Shown here: positions 53,730-62,098 of the stretch, in pieces
How positions within the stretch are numbered: the first letter of the stretch is position 1
Layout: each line of letters begins with the position of its first letter
Source: an uncultured Pedosphaera sp.
Lineage (GTDB): Bacteria; Verrucomicrobiota; Verrucomicrobiia; Limisphaerales; Pedosphaeraceae
NCBI GenBank assembly: GCA_903918755.1
Contig: CAIXFN010000075.1
Span: 21,366 to 85,365, forward strand
Reading direction: 5' to 3'
Length of the DNA: 64,000 nt
The notes under the pieces: generated by a model
Database searches by the model: none
The model's input: the letters and a program-made list of their open reading frames with translations, nothing else
What the model was told of the DNA's origin: nothing
Made by a program: the position numbers and the translations under genes

Positions 53730-54410
53730 TCAAGAGGAACGATCGGCTTCGGCCCATTGGACGGCACACCGGACCAGTTCGGGAGCGGACTTTAAGCCCA
53801 GTTTGCGTTTAATGTTCGCGCGGTGCACCTCCACGGTCTTCACGCTCAAGTGCATTTGCGCAGCGATCTCCCGGGTGCCCTTTCCCTGCCCCAGCCATTG
53901 AAACACTTCAAATTCCCGGTCACTAAGGCTGCCCACGGGATTGGCGGATTTTTCGATGGGCCGGCCGGAAAAGACTTCCAGGATGCGCGAAGCCATGCGT
54001 TCGCTCACGTAAATCTGGCCGTTGAGCACGCGGCGGATGGCTTCCATCAACTTCTTGCCCCCCTCCTGCTTCATGATGTATCCCCGCCCGCCGGCCCGGA
54101 GCACCCGCTCGGCATAAAGGGATTCGTCGTGCATGGAAATCACCAGCATGGGCAGTCCCGGGTGCAACGCCTGCACATCCTTGATCAGTTCGAGCCCGTT
54201 TTTATCCGGCAAAGAAATGTCCGCGAGGACCAAATCGGGTCGATCGAGGTTGATGGCCGCGATCGCCTGGGCGCCGTTCTCGGCCTCCGCGGACACCTCC
54301 AAATCCTCCTCATTACCGATCAACTGCGCCAAACCCTGCCGCATCATCGGGTGGTCATCCACCACCAGCAGGCGTTTGCGGGGCAGGCGCGGCACACGAT
54401 TCACCTTCAT
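53730..54410 (-). CDS. NarL/FixJ-type response regulator
   Basis: 226 residues from ATG 54410, whose ATGA overlaps the stop of the kinase gene (54407-54409). Receiver domain about 10-125: acid pair at 18-19, phospho-acceptor Asp64 in VLADISLPDK, the conserved switch Thr/Ser and Lys in the GYIMKQEGGKK segment near 110. Then a LuxR-type helix-turn-helix (about 155-220) with LSDREFEVFQWLGQGKGTREIA and VKTVEVHRANIKRKLGL. It binds DNA when phosphorylated, with targets unknown; the flanking dehydrogenase fusion and PocR-AraC gene are candidates. An open extension of 17 codons upstream is not needed. Confidence 0.95.
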   Translation of the reverse strand: MKVNRVPRLPRKRLLVVDDHPMMRQGLAQLIGNEEDLEVSAEAENGAQAIAAINLDRPDLVLADISLPDKNGLELIKDVQALHPGLPMLVISMHDESLYAERVLRAGGRGYIMKQEGGKKLMEAIRRVLNGQIYVSERMASRILEVFSGRPIEKSANPVGSLSDREFEVFQWLGQGKGTREIAAQMHLSVKTVEVHRANIKRKLGLKSAPELVRCAVQWAEADRSS

Positions 54411-55582
54411 CCCGCGGACTCCCCTTTCGTGGGTATCCCCGACACCAGTCGCAAAGCACAAACGACGACCACCCCGCCACGGGGCGCCGGGTCAATCGCC
54501 AGCGTCGCCCCGATCATGCCGGCGCGGTATTGCATGATCCGCAAACCCATGCCGCCATTATCGACGGCCGTCGGTGGGAAGCCGCGACCATTATCCTGGA
54601 TCCGCAACACCAGTTGCCCATCCTCGCGCCGCAGTTGAATTTCCACCCGGCGCGCCTGACCGTGGCGAATCCCGTTGGACACTGCCTCCTGGGCAATCCG
54701 GTAGAGCTGCACCGCGATCGTGTGTTCGTTCACCGGAACCGGTTCCGGGCACGCAAAGGTGCAGGAAACGCGGAAAATCTTTTCGGAATTGGTCGCGAGT
54801 TCCTGCAACGCAGACATCAGCCCCCCCGATTCAACCACCACGGGCGACAGTCCCCGGGCCAGCATCTTGGTTTGGGTGATGGCCTCCCGGACGTATTGGG
54901 TGATTTCGGCGGCACGGGCCGCATGCTGCGGGCTGCTGGACGCCAGTTTCTGCTGCAGCACCTCCACCATGAGCTCGATGCCCGTCAGGTGTTGTCCCAG
55001 GCCATCATGCAAATCCTGGCCAATCCGCCGTTGCTCCCGGTCGGTCGTTTCCAGAATCTCCTTCTCCAGACGTTTTCGTTCGGTGATGTCCCGAATGATG
55101 CCGGTGAACATTCGCCCCCCGGCCAGGCGCATTTCGCCCACCGAGAGTTCCATCGGAAAACAGGAGCCATCCTTGCGCTGGCCGGTCACCTCGCGGCCCA
55201 ACCCGATGATCCGGGCCTGGCCGGTGCGCCGGTAATTGGCGAGATAGCCATCATGCTCCTGCCCGTACGGCGAGGGCATGAGCCGGCTGATGTTTTCCCC
55301 GCGGAGTTCGACCGCCAGGTAACCAAAGATTTTTTCGACCGCCGGGTTCACCGTCTCAATCCGGCCCCGCTCATCGATCGTGATAATCCCCTCCACCGCG
55401 GTGTGCAGAATGGCCCGGATGCGCTCCTCGCTGTCGGCCAGCGCCACGCGGGCCTGGCCGGTGGCCAGATCCGGCGTCGCCACCGCACACGAAAGCGCCG
55501 CCAATTTGAATTCGAGCGCCATCAGGTTTTCCACAAGTTCGGCCCGGCTCAAACCGGCGTACTTCTTCATCCCTGCGAGCAT
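54407..55582 (-). CDS. PAS-domain sensor histidine kinase (HisKA_3 family)
   Basis: 391 residues, no membrane helix, so cytoplasmic. A short N-terminal helix is followed by a PAS domain (about 52-170; AVEGIITIDERGRIETVNPAVEKIFGY and TGIIRDITERKRLEKEIL), then the HisKA_3 dimerisation helix with phospho-acceptor His192 in QDLHDGLGQHLTGIEL, and an HATPase domain with IAQEAVSNGIRHG and DNGRGFPP near 320 and GMGLRIMQYRAGMIG. The PAS resembles FixL-type sensors, but the heme-binding residue cannot be asserted. It is translationally coupled to the NarL-type response regulator downstream, so they form one two-component system. An ATG at 55570 is an alternative start. Confidence 0.94.
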   Translation of the reverse strand: MLAGMKKYAGLSRAELVENLMALEFKLAALSCAVATPDLATGQARVALADSEERIRAILHTAVEGIITIDERGRIETVNPAVEKIFGYLAVELRGENISRLMPSPYGQEHDGYLANYRRTGQARIIGLGREVTGQRKDGSCFPMELSVGEMRLAGGRMFTGIIRDITERKRLEKEILETTDREQRRIGQDLHDGLGQHLTGIELMVEVLQQKLASSSPQHAARAAEITQYVREAITQTKMLARGLSPVVVESGGLMSALQELATNSEKIFRVSCTFACPEPVPVNEHTIAVQLYRIAQEAVSNGIRHGQARRVEIQLRREDGQLVLRIQDNGRGFPPTAVDNGGMGLRIMQYRAGMIGATLAIDPAPRGGVVVVCALRLVSGIPTKGESAG

Positions 55583-55639
55583 ATCGCCGCCCGCGGCAAA
55601 AGCACCTGGAATTTGTCGCAGAACGGAACCTGCACCCGC

Positions 55640-56521
55640 TTAATTCCGCATCAATTGGGCGCGATAATCCGTCGGAGATTGCCCGATGATCTTCTTGAAC
55701 ACCCGGTTGAAATGGGTCAGGGATTGGAAACCGACCTCATAGGCGATTTCGCTGACCCGCAGGTTGGGGTTCAGCAGCAGGTTCTTGGCCTGTTCGATCC
55801 GGACCCGGGAAAGATAGTCCGTGAAATTGATGCCGGTGACCTTTTTGAACATCTTGCAGAAATAGAACACACTGGTGTTCACGGCCTTCGCCACCTGGCC
55901 CAGCGAAAGATCCTCGGTGTGATGTTCATCAATGAACTGTTTGGCCCGGGTGATCACCGGTGGCTCACTGTTCTGCTGCTGAATGGCGATCTGGTTCGTA
56001 ATGAGGGAAAGGTGCTGGGCGAAAATGGTGAGCAATTTCACCACCGATTCATGCTCCCGCGGGGTCAGGACCACCGTGCTGAAGTACGCCTCCTTGACCT
56101 GGGCGGGCGGCGCCTGGATGCCCCATTCGGCGACCAGTTTTGCCGCGCGTTCGTACTGGGCTTCGGTGGGCTTCTTGCGGAAAACCTGGCCGGTCTGCAG
56201 GTAGGCAATCAACTGCTCGCCCATGCGCACCGGCACGGCGGTGTCGCTCAGACCGGCGGGACAAACCAGCGTTTGGGCTTCATGCGTGGCGGTTTCGGAC
56301 AGCTTTTGTTGCACCTGGAGACAGGCGGCGCAGGCGCGGCTTTTCTCCGCCAGCAATTCGCAAAATTGATTCTCGTGCCGATGCCCATGGTGGGGCAACT
56401 GCCAGGATTCCACCGGGCGCAATGACACGGGCAAGCCCGTGGCGTCACTGAAGGCGCGTTCGTAATCCTTGTAAATTTTGGAGTTGACCAGGGTCTCAAT
56501 CAGTTTAGCGTTGTCACTCAT
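55640..56521 (-). CDS. AraC-family regulator with PocR sensory domain
   Basis: 293 residues. The N-terminal PocR domain (about 10-165) has CELLAEKSRACAACLQVQQ, a Cys-rich segment, and CPAGLSDTAVPVRMGEQLIAYLQTGQVF. The C-terminal AraC double helix-turn-helix (about 185-290) has LGQVAKAVNTSVFYFCKMFKKVTG and VSEIAYEVGFQSLTHFNRVFKKIIG. PocR binds small diols and related hydrocarbon ligands in the founding member. The Cys-x2-Cys-like segment (CAAC) might sense metal or redox. It is divergent from the glutathione peroxidase gene, so regulation of that gene or of the operons beyond is possible. It ends 58 bases after the PAS kinase gene start, on the same strand. Confidence 0.93.
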   Translation of the reverse strand: MSDNAKLIETLVNSKIYKDYERAFSDATGLPVSLRPVESWQLPHHGHRHENQFCELLAEKSRACAACLQVQQKLSETATHEAQTLVCPAGLSDTAVPVRMGEQLIAYLQTGQVFRKKPTEAQYERAAKLVAEWGIQAPPAQVKEAYFSTVVLTPREHESVVKLLTIFAQHLSLITNQIAIQQQNSEPPVITRAKQFIDEHHTEDLSLGQVAKAVNTSVFYFCKMFKKVTGINFTDYLSRVRIEQAKNLLLNPNLRVSEIAYEVGFQSLTHFNRVFKKIIGQSPTDYRAQLMRN

Positions 56522-56638
56522 AAATTCTTGTTTGTACTTCTGCGTCTCTCACCAAATTTTGTTTACGCGACACAAAATACGGCTGGACAAAAAATGGTGC
56601 AATTGGGGTGGCACCTAATTCTCAGGCCGGGGAACTGG

Positions 56639-56651
56639 TTAGCACTGCTAA
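56639..56651. promoter_or_regulatory. Inverted repeat between the AraC-type and glutathione peroxidase genes
   Basis: TTAGC-ACT-GCTAA, 23 bases before the putative -35 of the peroxidase gene and about 120 bases upstream of the divergent AraC start. A five-base arm is short, so this is only a candidate operator. Confidence 0.3.
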
Positions 56652-56673
56652 GGGATTCCCCTAGCATGTGGAT

Positions 56674-56701
56674 TTGACTTGAAGGCTGGATGAGGCATAT
56701 T
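56674..56701 (+). promoter_or_regulatory. Predicted promoter of the glutathione peroxidase gene; transcript probably leaderless
   Basis: TTGACT (56674-56679) and CATATT (56696-56701) with a 16-base spacer. The ATG at 56709 begins only seven bases after the -10 box, where transcription itself should begin, so the message would have almost no leader and no Shine-Dalgarno sequence. Confidence 0.45.
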
Positions 56702-56708
56702 GCGCGGC

Positions 56709-57254
56709 ATGAAATATTTTATTTTACTGGCTGCCCTGTTGCTCGCCAATGTGGTCTCCGCCGAGACCAAATCCCTCTACGACATTCCGCTGAAGGATAT
56801 CGACGGCAAGGACACCTCCCTGAAGGCCTACCAGGGCAAGGTCCTGTTGATCGTGAACGTTGCCTCCAAGTGCGGGTACACCCCGCAATATGAAGGTCTC
56901 CAGGCGGTTTACAAAAAGTACGCGGACCAGGGCTTTGTGGTGCTCGGGTTCCCGTGCAATGACTTTTTGAGCCAGGAACCGGGGACCGCCGAGGAGATCA
57001 AAACGTTCTGTTCCTCTAAGTATAACGTCACTTTCCCGCTGTTTGCCAAACTGCACGTCAAAGGCGCGGAACAACATCCCCTTTATGCGGCGCTGACGGA
57101 AAAAGGCGCCACCCTTCCCGGGGCGATTTCCTGGAATTTCAATAAATTCATCATCGGCCGCGATGGCAAGGTGCTGAAGCGCTTCGGCTCCGGTAGCAAA
57201 CCGGAATCCACCGAGGTGACGAAAGCAATCGAAGCCGCGCTGCTCGCGAAATAA
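56709..57254 (+). CDS. Glutathione peroxidase family thiol peroxidase (Cys type), exported
   Basis: 181 residues from the ATG at 56709, which gives a signal peptide (MKYFILLAALLLANVVSA), so it acts in the periplasm. The peroxidatic Cys55 lies in NVASKCGYTPQYEGL; the FPCNDF segment has Asp where the classic catalytic Gln is found, and the Trp/Asn pair is in SWNFNKF. The resolving-Cys region FCSSKYNVTFPLFAK contains a Cys, so thioredoxin may be the reductant. The enzyme reduces hydrogen or lipid peroxides. An in-frame ATG at 56700 is within the -10 box and is not preferred. Confidence 0.93.
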   Translation: MKYFILLAALLLANVVSAETKSLYDIPLKDIDGKDTSLKAYQGKVLLIVNVASKCGYTPQYEGLQAVYKKYADQGFVVLGFPCNDFLSQEPGTAEEIKTFCSSKYNVTFPLFAKLHVKGAEQHPLYAALTEKGATLPGAISWNFNKFIIGRDGKVLKRFGSGSKPESTEVTKAIEAALLAK

Positions 57255-57376
57255 GTGGTCGCTTGGTAATACCGGTGTGGCCGGCCTGTCTTCATTCCGG
57301 TCACACCGCCCTCCGGGCTTGGAATGATCCTCGCGCCGGGGTCCGGAAAGTCAATGTCCCATCCCACGGGACTGCC

Positions 57377-58453
57377 TTACGGAACGCGCAGGACGTGAAT
57401 TTTGCGCTCCTCGGCGATCCCAATTTCCAGCAGCGCAGCGTTCTCGTAAATTTCCGCGCCGGTCTTGGGCGCGGCCTCGCCGGCCAATTTTCGCTGGCGT
57501 TCAATCTCCTGCAGGGAAAGCACATCCAGCGCCAGTGGGTCGCGGCTCAACCGGAGTTCGTTCAATATCGCGGAGTAATGTAACAATCCGCGTTGCTCCC
57601 CTTCGTACTGGCAGATCAAAGCGTCCACGATATTCAGGACCACCCGGTCTCCCACCACCCCCATCGCGTAAATCTCCGGCAGCGCCCGGACCAGCGCGGC
57701 ACCATTCCGCTCAAAGCGAAAAGTGTTGTCCACTCCCCCCAGGGCCAGGCTGTAGAGATTGCCCGAGACCCCCGCCTGATTGTGATGCATCAGGGGCGAG
57801 ATGTTGATCAATTTGGTGACTTCCCGACTCAAAATCTTGGTCACATAGGATTTCCGGCCTACCCGGTCCCCGGTTTGGCCAAATTCGAGATCTCCCCATA
57901 AGGGCGTTCCCAGCACCGAAGATTCGTAGTTCGTCGTCGTATCCCAGCCGGCCTCGACACTGCCCTGGACGCGAATCCCGTACTTGGTCACCAGCTCAAA
58001 AAAACCGGCCAGCCGCAAATCAATGGCGCGTTTGTCCCAGACAATGATCTGGTGGGGGGGGACTCCGGCCGCCAGCAAACCCTCCACCACCGCTGTCACC
58101 ACCGCCGGGCGGGTCCCCGCATAGGCCCCCGGCTGCGAAAACACCTTGATACCCACCGTGTCCTGCGTCGTCACCAGGCTTAACCAACCGGCGGCCACCG
58201 TCGGCATGCCCGTGAGATTCGTGAGCCCGCGCTCAACCATGCCGCGGACCACCGCCGGGACCGCCAGCAGGTCATGGGTCGCGGCGGCATCTTGCACCAC
58301 CACCACTTCCGCGCCCGTCGCGGGCGCGCTCCCCGGCGGCGGTTCCGCCCGGACCAGTCCACCGCAAACCAGGACGAAAAGGGACATCAGCCCGGCGGGG
58401 CCCCAAAAAAATGGGCGCGCGGGGCGCGCCGGAAATTGTGCGTTTCTTGACAC
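57377..58453 (-). CDS. DUF362 domain protein, exported
   Basis: 358 residues from a GTG at 58453; ATG 58387 is the alternative. A signal peptide covers about 13-36 (LMSLFVLVCGGLVRA). The DUF362 fold follows: TTQDTVGIKVFSQPG with the conserved Lys, VVTAVVEGLLAAGVPPHQIIVWDK, and LINISPLMHHNQAGVSGNLYSLALGGV near 225, then GDRVVLNIVDALICQYEG. The family is common in PVC and anaerobes; some members carry 4Fe-4S ferredoxin domains, but none is seen here. Role not known. It is divergent from the TPR lipoprotein gene, whose first possible start lies 12 bases away. Confidence 0.83.
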   Translation of the reverse strand: MSRNAQFPARPARPFFWGPAGLMSLFVLVCGGLVRAEPPPGSAPATGAEVVVVQDAAATHDLLAVPAVVRGMVERGLTNLTGMPTVAAGWLSLVTTQDTVGIKVFSQPGAYAGTRPAVVTAVVEGLLAAGVPPHQIIVWDKRAIDLRLAGFFELVTKYGIRVQGSVEAGWDTTTNYESSVLGTPLWGDLEFGQTGDRVGRKSYVTKILSREVTKLINISPLMHHNQAGVSGNLYSLALGGVDNTFRFERNGAALVRALPEIYAMGVVGDRVVLNIVDALICQYEGEQRGLLHYSAILNELRLSRDPLALDVLSLQEIERQRKLAGEAAPKTGAEIYENAALLEIGIAEERKIHVLRVP

Positions 58454-58483
58454 TTTAGATATCGAATGTTACCACCACGGAGA

Positions 58484-60841
58484 ATGCCGACCAATAAATT
58501 CGTTTTCAAGCGCGGGCTGTTCGGCGTCGTGCTCGGATGTCTTGCCCTGGGCCTCTGGGGCTGCGCCCCCGCCGGCCCCCAGGCCCTGCTCGAAGGCCGC
58601 CAACTGCTCCAACAGGGACAATATGCGCCCGCGGCCGAAAAGCTCAAATTGGCCGTGACCCTGCTCCGGACCAATGCCGAGGCCTGGAACGATCTGGGCC
58701 TCGCCTACCACCATTCCGGGCAGCCCGCCGCCGCGCTGGCCGCCTACCAGGCAGCCCTCAAGTATAACCCGGATCTGGTCGTCGTGCATTTTAATCTGGG
58801 CTGCCTGCATCTCGAGCAAAACCGCCTGGAACCGGCCCGCAACGAACTGACTGCCTTTACTGTCCATGAAGCCAAGGCGACGGAAGGCTGGCTGAAACTG
58901 GGGGATGCGCAACTGCGGTTGGGCGATCTCGTCGCCGCCGAGGCGGCTTTCCGCCAGGTGCTGAATCAGGATCTGCAAAATCTCGAAGCCCTGAACAATC
59001 TGGGAGTGATTCAATTCCGGCGTGGGCGCCCGCGCGATGCGCTCGTCTGGTTCAATCTCGCCCTCAAGAAGCAAGCGGATTACGGTCCCACCTTGCTGAA
59101 TTTGGCGGTCATGTACCAGGCGCAGCCCACCACCCGCGCCTATGCGCTCAAAAAATACCAGGAGTACCTGGCGCTGGAACCGCGACCGGGAAATTGGGAA
59201 TCCATCAGCAACGCGGCTCGCCAATTGGAACTGGAGTTGAATCCCCCACCCATCGTCCGGCCCCCCACCAATAATCCGGCCCTATTGGTCCGGACTCCCA
59301 CCAACTCTCCCCCGCTCAATGGGTCCAATGCACCGGGCGCAACCATTCGTCCCGTCGCGCCGGAAACCCGGGGAGCTCCGACCAATCCCGTGGTTGCTGC
59401 CATCGCCGTTACCAATCGAACTCCGTCCATCCAGACCAATTCAATCGCGACGAATCCCCCAGCCATCGCGCCCGGGTCGGTTCCCTTGGTATCCAACAAC
59501 GCCCGTCCCACGAACGAACTCAAGCCAACCGTGATCGTTCCGTCGGTCCCCGCCGTCCTTACCAACGGGCCCAAACCGGCGACCTCCAATACCCTCAGCG
59601 GCACCCGCATCTCCGCACCCAAGTCGAAACCGCCGGTGACCAATTCCCCCGCCGCCGTGGCTCCCCCCGTCACCACCCCGGCCGTGAAGCCCCCGCCCAC
59701 CAATCCGGTTACCATCACCCATCCGCTCATCGAAACCCCGCGGCCAACCGCCACCAATACGGCAATCGTGGCCACCACGGTGGTGAGCAATCCTCCGCTC
59801 GCGGCATTGGTGGCGCCGCCCGCCGCCATTCCGGAGCCCGTGGTGCCGCGACCGTTGCCGGTCACCACCCCTCCCCCCGGCCGGGTGGAATCGAATGCTC
59901 CGAGCTCAGTGGCAGTTAATCCACCGCTCCTCGATCCGCCGATCACCCTCCCGCAGGTCGAAGTCCCCGCTTTCCTGACGGCCGAACCTGCACCCCCCGC
60001 ACCCTTGGCAACTCCGGTTCCGGTGGTCGTCGCTCCTCCCGCCGCTCCGCCCGCCGGGAAGGCCGCGGCCACGGAGACCGGTGGCGCAAAGCCCGCGAAG
60101 AAGGGTTTCTTTGGGCAGCTCAACCCGATGAATCTTTTCACGCGGCAACCCACGCCGCCGCCGGCGCCCACGCCCTTGCCTCCTTTGCAACTGGGGCCTG
60201 AGTCCCCGGTCAAACTGCCCGCGAACAACGTGGCCGTAACCCAATTGCCGGCGGTGGAACCCGCCCGCCCCGCGACCGAAACCGCGCCGCCGGTGGTCAC
60301 CAAAGCCCCCGCTCCGGCCCGCTACGCGTATACCGAATCCCGCCGCCCCGCGGCCGGCAATCACACCGAGGCCACACGCTTGCTGGACGCCGCCCGCGCG
60401 GCGCAAAGCGCGGGGAAGAATCGGGAAGCGCTCGCTGGCTTTCGTCAGGCGGCCCAAACTGATCCCGCATTTTTTGACGCCCAGTCGGCGTTGGGCCTGG
60501 CGGCTTTGGAGGCCGGCGATTTACCCGCCGCTCTCCTCGCTTATGAGCGTGCCTTGGCCATCTCGCCAGCCGCTTTCGGTGCGCGCGTTAATTTTGGCCT
60601 GGCGCTCAAGAAGGCGCAGTATCCAATCGATGCGGCGATGGAATGGGAACGGGTCCTGGTCCTTAACCCGGAGGAAAGCCCCGCCCGCCTGGCAGCGGTT
60701 CATCTTCTCCTCGCCACCATTTACGCCGAGCAATTTCACCAACCGGCCTCCGCCCGCTCCCATTTCCAACGCGTTTTGGATCTGGACCCCCATAATTCCC
60801 AGGCGGACGCCATCCGCTACTGGCTGGCCGATCACCCTTGA
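58484..60841 (+). CDS. TPR lipoprotein with a long Pro/Thr/Asn-rich linker
   Basis: About 785 residues from ATG 58484; an ATG six codons earlier is in frame. A lipoprotein signal ends in LGLWGC, with Cys near residue 27 as the acylation site. Residues about 40-250 are TPR repeats (NAEAWNDLGLAYHHSGQPAAALAAYQAALK, shown in parts; LEALNNLGVIQFRRGRPRDAL). A low-complexity region (about 250-600) rich in Pro, Thr, Asn and Val follows, in which short NPP/TNP words recur. A second TPR block (about 630-780; AALEAGDLPAALLAYERAL) ends it. This is a membrane-anchored scaffold with two interaction modules on a flexible tether; partner unknown. Confidence 0.83.
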   Translation: MPTNKFVFKRGLFGVVLGCLALGLWGCAPAGPQALLEGRQLLQQGQYAPAAEKLKLAVTLLRTNAEAWNDLGLAYHHSGQPAAALAAYQAALKYNPDLVVVHFNLGCLHLEQNRLEPARNELTAFTVHEAKATEGWLKLGDAQLRLGDLVAAEAAFRQVLNQDLQNLEALNNLGVIQFRRGRPRDALVWFNLALKKQADYGPTLLNLAVMYQAQPTTRAYALKKYQEYLALEPRPGNWESISNAARQLELELNPPPIVRPPTNNPALLVRTPTNSPPLNGSNAPGATIRPVAPETRGAPTNPVVAAIAVTNRTPSIQTNSIATNPPAIAPGSVPLVSNNARPTNELKPTVIVPSVPAVLTNGPKPATSNTLSGTRISAPKSKPPVTNSPAAVAPPVTTPAVKPPPTNPVTITHPLIETPRPTATNTAIVATTVVSNPPLAALVAPPAAIPEPVVPRPLPVTTPPPGRVESNAPSSVAVNPPLLDPPITLPQVEVPAFLTAEPAPPAPLATPVPVVVAPPAAPPAGKAAATETGGAKPAKKGFFGQLNPMNLFTRQPTPPPAPTPLPPLQLGPESPVKLPANNVAVTQLPAVEPARPATETAPPVVTKAPAPARYAYTESRRPAAGNHTEATRLLDAARAAQSAGKNREALAGFRQAAQTDPAFFDAQSALGLAALEAGDLPAALLAYERALAISPAAFGARVNFGLALKKAQYPIDAAMEWERVLVLNPEESPARLAAVHLLLATIYAEQFHQPASARSHFQRVLDLDPHNSQADAIRYWLADHP

Positions 60842-60927
60842 GCTTATTCCCGACCGAGCGAGATTTCGGATCAATCCGCTCGCAATCTGCTTGCGCGGGC
60901 TCCGGAGTGGCGTAAAACGTTGGGCGC

Positions 60928-61926
60928 ATGAGTGACATTATCCGCATTGCCCAATACGGCCTGGGTCCCATCGGCATCGAATCCCTGAAGTTGGCCGCGA
61001 CCAAACCCTGGGTGGAAATCCTGGGGGGCATCGACATTGACCCAGCCAAGGTCGGACGCGATCTCGGGGAACTCACGGGACTACCAAGCCTGCGTGGACG
61101 GAAGGTCTATTATGCTTTGGAACATTTGCTTGAGCACGGCCGACCGGACGTGATCCTCCACACCACCGTTTCCAAGTTCGCGGCCGCTTTTGACCAATTA
61201 GCCCCGCTGGCCCGCCAGGGCATCAGCGTCGTATCCTCCTGCGAAGAACTCCTCTTTCCCCAGCTGAATAATCCCTGTCTGGCGGCCGAATTGGATGAAC
61301 TTTGCCAGCTCGGCGGTTCCCGGATGATCGGCACCGGCGTCAATCCAGGCTTCGTGATGGACGTACTGCCGGTTTGCCTCACCGGGGTTTCCCGCGAAGT
61401 CCGGGCGATCCATATCCAGCGGGTGGTGAATGCCGCCACCCGCCGGGAACCGCTGCAACGCAAAATCGGGAGCGGGCTGCCCGGCGAGGAATTTAGCCGG
61501 CGATTCCGGGCGGGTGAGGCCGGGCACGCGGGTTTGCGCGAATCGGTCGCGCTGGTGGCGCATTGTATGGGTTGGAAAATCGGGGAAATCATCGAAACCG
61601 GAGAACCAGTCATCGCCGACCATGACATCCAAACGCAGTACCTGTCGGTCAAACAGGGACTGACCTGTGGGCTGCATCAGTTTGCCAGCGCGGCGGTGGA
61701 CGGCCGGGTTTGCCTGACGCTCGATTTGAAAATGTACCTGGATGCCCCCAATCCCCATGACGCCATCCAGATTGAAGGCGAGCCGCCGCTGAACCTCGTG
61801 CTGCAAGGCGGTGTGGCCGGCGACCAGGCCACGGTGGCCGCGCTCGTCAACACCGCCCGCCGGATCCGGAAGGCATCCCCCGGATTAAAGCTCATGACCG
61901 ATCTGGCGGTGCCGTGCTGGTCCTGA
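60928..61926 (+). CDS. NAD(P)-binding oxidoreductase related to dihydrodipicolinate reductase / 2,4-diaminopentanoate dehydrogenase
   Basis: 332 residues. A Rossmann N-terminus (RIAQYGLGPIGIESLKL, a G-x-G-x2-G loop) with GGIDIDPAKVGRDLG binds NAD(P). TTVSKFAAAFDQL and VSSCEELLFP follow, and then GTGVNPGFVMDVLP (about 128-141) and the segment LQRKIGSGLPGEEF. These are the marks of the dihydrodipicolinate reductase-like group that includes the Ord dehydrogenase. The substrate is not determined. No close neighbour on the strand: the gap to the methyltransferase is 172 bases. Confidence 0.85.
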   Translation: MSDIIRIAQYGLGPIGIESLKLAATKPWVEILGGIDIDPAKVGRDLGELTGLPSLRGRKVYYALEHLLEHGRPDVILHTTVSKFAAAFDQLAPLARQGISVVSSCEELLFPQLNNPCLAAELDELCQLGGSRMIGTGVNPGFVMDVLPVCLTGVSREVRAIHIQRVVNAATRREPLQRKIGSGLPGEEFSRRFRAGEAGHAGLRESVALVAHCMGWKIGEIIETGEPVIADHDIQTQYLSVKQGLTCGLHQFASAAVDGRVCLTLDLKMYLDAPNPHDAIQIEGEPPLNLVLQGGVAGDQATVAALVNTARRIRKASPGLKLMTDLAVPCWS

Positions 61927-62059
61927 GCAACCGGCCAGACCGCCCGCCCGCTGAAAATCACGGCCGCCAAACTCAGTCCGGAATCAGGATTGACACAACC
62001 GCGCCGATCGCCTTGTAATTGCGCCCGTTCGCGAGCAAAGAAACGCCCCTTCGCATGCT

Positions 62060-62072
62060 CCATGCCGCATGG
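62060..62072. promoter_or_regulatory. Inverted repeat upstream of the methyltransferase gene
   Basis: CCATGC-C-GCATGG, about 27 bases before the ATG. Possible operator or leader hairpin; weak evidence. Confidence 0.25.
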
Positions 62073-62098
62073 GAGAGGCTTAAAATTCGCGCCCCAGT

